64,000 nt of DNA from Treponema sp. (GTDB lineage: Bacteria > Spirochaetota > Spirochaetia > Treponematales > Breznakiellaceae). A program made the translations under genes and the position numbers. The notes under the pieces are model-generated. The model was not told the DNA's origin. It worked only from the letters and a program-made list of their open reading frames with translations, and made no database searches. The DNA lies in the NCBI GenBank assembly GCA_031260245.1, contig JAIRKH010000083.1, positions 28,617 through 92,616 of the forward strand, in the 5' to 3' direction. Positions 60,240 to 64,000 of this stretch are shown piece by piece; within the stretch, counting starts at the first letter, position 1, and the number at the start of each line of letters is the position of its first letter.

Positions 60240-60379
60240 ACGCCCGCGACGCGGTGTCAGACACGCGCCCCGTGCGACCCCATGCGCGGCGTATGGCACC
60301 CGCGCCCCCCCCCGCCCTCGCCCTGCGACTCGCCCGCGTAGCGTCCGACGCCCGCGACGCGGTGTCAGACACGCGCCCC
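60240..60379. repeat. Direct repeat ACGCCCGCGACGCGGTGTCAGACACGCGCCCC around two GTGTCAGACAC palindromes (60254-60264, 60362-60372)
   Basis: Direct reading of both copies. Confidence 0.8.
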
Positions 60380-60617
60380 TGTTGCTTTCCTTGTATTTAC
60401 TTTTTACTTATTATTAACATTTTTTACAAAAAACCGCTTGACAATTCTGATTTCTTGGATGAACATATTTCTCATGCGACGACAGCAAGAGCGTATTAAT
60501 TCTTTTAGTCTCTGGGTAGAAATCCCGCAAGTTGTGATAGAGCGGCGTTTATGGGTCGTTAGTCGCTCTGTTTACGCCCCTGCTTGTACCCCCCCCCCCC
60601 GTAGAATTCATTAGATA
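60254..60617. repeat. Composite repeat copy B (inverted relative to A): palindromes, 29-mer (60420-60448), C12 (60589-60600), GTAGAATTCATTAGATA
   Basis: TTTTTTACAAAAAACCGCTTGACAATTCT is the exact reverse complement of 20509-20537. Confidence 0.75.
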
Positions 60618-60620
60618 TAG

Positions 60621-60703
60621 AAAAACCCGCGAATGCGTCTGGCGTTCTTGTTTCAAGAACACAGCCGTTTCGTTTTCTCAACGCCAGAAGTCCGCGGTTT
60701 TTT
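60621..60703. other. Large imperfect stem-loop, possible bidirectional terminator or structured RNA
   Basis: AAAAACCCGCG...CTGGCGTT..GTTCTTG-TTT-CAAGAAC..AACGCCAG...CCGCGGTTTTTT. Confidence 0.55.
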
Positions 60704-60762
60704 CTATTTTCTCCATTTACTTCATATACTTATTTAAAAACGACTCCAAAGTTAAAGCTTTT

Positions 60763-60972
60763 GATTCAGAAGCCGCGCCTGTTGACTCAAAAGGAAGCCC
60801 TGTCGACTTAAAAGCCGCGCCTGTTGACTCAAAAGGAAGCCCTGTCGACTCAAAAGCCGTTCCTGCTGACTCAAAAGGAATCCCTGTCGACTCAAAAGCC
60901 GCTCTTGCTGACTCAAAAGGAATCCCTGTCGACTCATTAGGCGCGCCTAACCATGCGTTAGGAGCCCCTAAC
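60763..60972. repeat. 21-bp tandem repeat array (consensus about GTCGACTCAAAAGCCGCGCCT / GTTGACTCAAAAGGAAGCCCT)
   Basis: About ten consecutive 21-bp units, open on both strands (VDSKGSP on +, FESTGLP on -). Confidence 0.88.
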
Positions 60973-61012
60973 GACTCGTCAGTCAAAATTAACGAGTCGA
61001 AAGGAGGAAGAT

Positions 61013-61729
61013 ATGAGCAATGATTGGATGCCTGCCGCGCGAGCGGCGATTCTAGCGATGTGCTGGAATTGGCTGACGTACCTGACCCCGGAACTGCGGG
61101 CGCTCTTTGGCGTCCCGGACGCGGAGTTCACGACGCTGGGGAACCTTTACAACGCCGCGGACGCGCTTCTCAAGAAGGCGCAGAACGAGGCGGAGCGAAC
61201 CCACGTAATCACCGTTGAACTTCAGGCGGCTTTCAAAACCCTGACCGCGAAGATGCGCTTCTTCCGGGACCGCTACTTCAAGATACCGCCCCTCGCCGAA
61301 GGGGATTGGGCGGCGCTGGGCTTCAAGCAGAAGGACCCGCATCCGACGCCGATACCCGCGCCAGAGGGAACGCCCGCTGTTTCCTTGAGCTACTCCGGCG
61401 GTCCCCACGCGATGACGGCCCATCTGGGACCCATGGCGGGAACTCGGGAACTTAACCCCGAAAGCGACTACGGCTACGCTATTTATCTGGGCGTGATGCC
61501 TCCCGGCGGCGCCACACTGGAGCAGGCCGCGTCGGAGAAACGCTACTTGATGAAGCCGCCCGCGGACGGAAAGATACTGTCGCATTATCGGTTCTCTCGG
61601 CGGCGGAAGGAAAAAATTCTCTTCGACGCGGCGGACGCCGGTATGACAGCTTACGTCTGTTGCCGCTACGAGAACGGCAAGGGCGAAGTCGGTCAGTGGG
61701 GTCCCGTCGCTTCGGCGGTTGTCCCGTAA
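61013..61729 (+). CDS. Hypothetical protein, possible fibronectin-like C-terminus; family also present as a pseudogene at 19924-20093
   Basis: Good RBS (AAAGGAGGAAGATATG), MSNDWMPAARAAILAMCWNWLTYLTPELRALFGV...; C-terminal FDAADAGMTAYVCCRYENGKGEVGQWGPVASAVVP. Confidence 0.75.
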   Translation: MSNDWMPAARAAILAMCWNWLTYLTPELRALFGVPDAEFTTLGNLYNAADALLKKAQNEAERTHVITVELQAAFKTLTAKMRFFRDRYFKIPPLAEGDWAALGFKQKDPHPTPIPAPEGTPAVSLSYSGGPHAMTAHLGPMAGTRELNPESDYGYAIYLGVMPPGGATLEQAASEKRYLMKPPADGKILSHYRFSRRRKEKILFDAADAGMTAYVCCRYENGKGEVGQWGPVASAVVP

Positions 61730-61800
61730 CAGGTAACATAGGAAAAGTAAGAGATAAGAGATGAGAAGTACGAGCCGTTCCAGAGGCGCGCCGCCCACGG

Positions 61801-61828
61801 AGATTGCTTCGTTGCGCTCGCAATGACG
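61801..61828. repeat. Dispersed bacterial palindrome AGATTGCTTCGTTGCGCTCGCAATGACG
   Basis: Matches the widespread GATTGCTTCGCxxCGCTCGCAATGACG class from general knowledge. Confidence 0.65.
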
Positions 61829-61883
61829 GGCGCCGTCTATTATCTGAAAGTCGGCTGTAGCGCCCGCAGGATTGGGCGCAAAT

Positions 61884-61926
61884 AAACGCGGAACGGTTCC
61901 GCAAGCGTCTCCGTTGGAGACGGGAA
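61884..61926. repeat. Double-hairpin element, copy 1
   Basis: AAACGCGGAACGGTTCCGCAAGCGTCTCCGTTGGAGACGGGAA. Confidence 0.75.
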
Positions 61927-62272
61927 CCGCCGCGATTTGAATGCCGCGTTACATCGCCGGGAACCGGTAAAGCCGTTATTCAAATCCGCAACGGCCCCAC
62001 GGTGAAGCGTTTGGCTACGCCGTTATTGAAGCGGGCGCAAGCGGCTGGCAGAACATAACAGCCGGCCTCTTGAAACGAGTCAAGGGCGTTAAAGACCTAA
62101 CTTTTGTGTTTTTTTGAATTACAACGCTGACGGAACTATAAAATTTTTTGAGCAGACAACAGAGGGTTTAACAGTTCCGTCTCGGAACTGACAATTGGCT
62201 CTAATGCTTCGTGTACAAAGGTCTAACAATAACCAATCGGGTTTATCCGGTTGGAATTTTTAGGAGGAAATT

Positions 62273-63940
62273 ATGATCAGTAATCTGACATTAATATCAG
62301 CGCTTGCCGCCGCGGCGGCGTTATGCGTATTGTCCTTAACCGCTTGTCCCAAGCCGAGGGATAACGAAGTTACACCAAAGCCAAACCAGGAGGAACCGGA
62401 AAGTCCGCCGGAATTGGAACTGGGAAAGGCAGCCAATCCGCTTATCAAAGGCGATGCGCCCGATGTGTCGGTTATCCGCGTTGAGGACGCCTATTACATG
62501 GTCAGCACCACCATGTATTTTAGCCCGGTCGCTCCCATAATGAAGTCGTACGATCTGGTTCAGTGGCAGATCGTTAATTATTGCGCCGATATTCTTGAAG
62601 ACGAGCCTTCGTTCAGGCTTGAGACCGAGGACGCAAACCGCATCGGCGAATATGGCCGGGGCCAGTGGGCGGCGAGTTTACGATACCAGTCAAAGCGGTA
62701 TTATGTAACGTTTACCAATAACACCACCCAAAAAACCTATATTTTTTATACTACCGATATTGAAAAAGAAGGTTCGTGGCAGCGCATTGAACTTGATCGG
62801 CAGTTTCACGATCCGTCATTGTTTTTTGATGATGACGGCACACCGTATCTTTTTTCCGGTTGCGGAACCGTGCAGTTGACCCAAATGACCCGCAACCTAC
62901 GTTCCGTTGCCGATGGCGGCGTTGATACGGCGGTAATCCCCGCGTCGAATGTAGGCGGCGCACAGAACGCCGAAGGGTCCCAGGTTTACAAGCGGAACGG
63001 TAAATATTATGTTTTTCTTATTGGCTGGGTCGGCGGCAGGAGATCCGAGCTTTGTTACCGCGCCGATACCATCACCGGACCTTACGAAGGCAGGGTGGTA
63101 CTGAACGCCGCTTTGGGAAACAGGTCCGGCGGGGTTGCCCAGGGGAGCATAATTGACACGCCGGACGGCGACTGGTACGGCTTCTTTTTTCAGGATCGGG
63201 ACGCCATAGGCCGTATGCCCGTACTGGTCTCCATGATCTGGGATAATGAGGGCTGGCCGGTATTCGGCGGCGCGAACGGGCGAATCCCGGAAGAATTCGA
63301 TATAAAACTGGCAAAAGATTTTAAGACCAATCTGTATGTTTCGGATGAATTTGAAGAAACAAAACTGCCCCTTGCCTGGCAGTGGAATCACAACCCGGAC
63401 AACGCCAATTGGTCTCTTACGGAACGGCCCGGCTATCTGCGGATTAAGACGGGCAGAACAAGCAAAACGGTGTACCACGCGAGAAACACCCTGACGCAGA
63501 GAACCTTTGAACCGGCCTGTACGGGGACTATCGCCCTTGAACCCACCGCCATGAAAGACGGTGATATTGCCGGGCTTATCGCTTTGCAGGCGGCTTCCGG
63601 TTTTGTCGGTATTGAGCAGACAGGCGGTCAAAAATTCATTGTCATGTATACCGGCTCCGGGAACGGAACCGCCGCAGCGGTAACGAGACAGGAACAAATT
63701 CCGTTTACGGGCGAGAAAGCCTATTTCAAAGTGGCTTTCCAATTTAGAACCCCCGCAAGTAACGCGGAAACGGCGACTTTTTCGTACAGTCTTGACGGGG
63801 AAACATGGCAATCCATCGGGAATGCCGTAACCATTCAATGGTCCATGCCGCATTTTACCGGCTACCGTTTCGGTCTGTTTAACTACGCGACACGGGAAGC
63901 CGGCGGCTATGTTGACTTTGATTATTTTCATGTGGAATAA
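62273..63940 (+). CDS. GH43 family lipoprotein (xylosidase/arabinofuranosidase-like)
   Basis: Lipobox SLTAC; NPLIKGDAPDVSVIRVEDAYYMVSTTMYFSPVAPIMKSYDLVQWQIV; FHDPSLFFDDDGTPYLFSG; GSQVYKRNGKYYVF. Confidence 0.93.
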   Translation: MISNLTLISALAAAAALCVLSLTACPKPRDNEVTPKPNQEEPESPPELELGKAANPLIKGDAPDVSVIRVEDAYYMVSTTMYFSPVAPIMKSYDLVQWQIVNYCADILEDEPSFRLETEDANRIGEYGRGQWAASLRYQSKRYYVTFTNNTTQKTYIFYTTDIEKEGSWQRIELDRQFHDPSLFFDDDGTPYLFSGCGTVQLTQMTRNLRSVADGGVDTAVIPASNVGGAQNAEGSQVYKRNGKYYVFLIGWVGGRRSELCYRADTITGPYEGRVVLNAALGNRSGGVAQGSIIDTPDGDWYGFFFQDRDAIGRMPVLVSMIWDNEGWPVFGGANGRIPEEFDIKLAKDFKTNLYVSDEFEETKLPLAWQWNHNPDNANWSLTERPGYLRIKTGRTSKTVYHARNTLTQRTFEPACTGTIALEPTAMKDGDIAGLIALQAASGFVGIEQTGGQKFIVMYTGSGNGTAAAVTRQEQIPFTGEKAYFKVAFQFRTPASNAETATFSYSLDGETWQSIGNAVTIQWSMPHFTGYRFGLFNYATREAGGYVDFDYFHVE

Positions 63941-63956
63941 GCCGGTATGTAGGAAA

Positions 63957-64000
63957 AAACGCGGAAAGGTTCCGAAAGCAGTCCTCGTCGAGGACTGGAA
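63957..64000. repeat. Double-hairpin element, copy 2 (reaches the window end)
   Basis: AAACGCGGAAAGGTTCCGAAAGCAGTCCTCGTCGAGGACTGGAA. Confidence 0.75.

Noticed and set aside
60240-60980. Possible CRISPR array
   Set aside because: The repeats are 21-bp head-to-tail units without spacers, and the palindromes are irregularly spaced; no cas genes.
61052-61904. Long minus-strand ORFs (248 aa, 141 aa)
   Set aside because: Overlap the forward 61013 gene, which has a good RBS and a paralogue; reverse products are Arg-rich low-complexity.
62897-63931. 344-aa minus-strand ORF
   Set aside because: Shadow ORF opposite the GH43 gene.

Overview
The window appears to be a chromosomal segment from a Treponema-like spirochaete, by gene content; this is inference and no database search was run. 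I recognise about 50 protein-coding genes. The core set includes smpB (partial, minus strand, runs off the left edge and is absent from the ORF track), ilvD, thrC, a fliL-fliM-fliN/Y-fliO-fliP flagellar block, smc, tmk, luxS, rlmN, recX, rplM-rpsI, pdxY, trmB, coaD, radC, deoD, galE and lgt. Other recognised genes include ABC transporters, an ExbB/ExbD/ExbD complex, a class III nucleotide cyclase, an MCP, a GH57 protein, and a GH51/GH43 pair fitting arabinoxylan use. No rRNA, tRNA or CRISPR array was recognised. The most interesting signal is a family of small palindromic repeats tied to three RAYT-type (IS200-like, Y1) transposases. Two nearly identical RAYTs are flanked by GTGTC(A/T)GACAC palindromes that also occur at many other sites. 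A third, divergent RAYT is flanked by a different palindrome, TAGGTCTGACCTA, which supplies stop codons for two genes. Other leads are: (i) a C13/G13 tract that splits a LacI-type sensor from a degenerate kinase/receiver/AraC regulator, where a 1-base deletion would fuse them; (ii) a composite repeat of poly-G12, an exact 29-mer and a palindrome, present twice; (iii) a 21-bp tandem repeat next to an unusual protein family with a decayed paralogue 40 kb away; (iv) a hairpin pair with compensatory changes flanking the GH43 gene; (v) a short SMC with no recognisable hinge; and (vi) a duplicated lipoprotein leader cassette.
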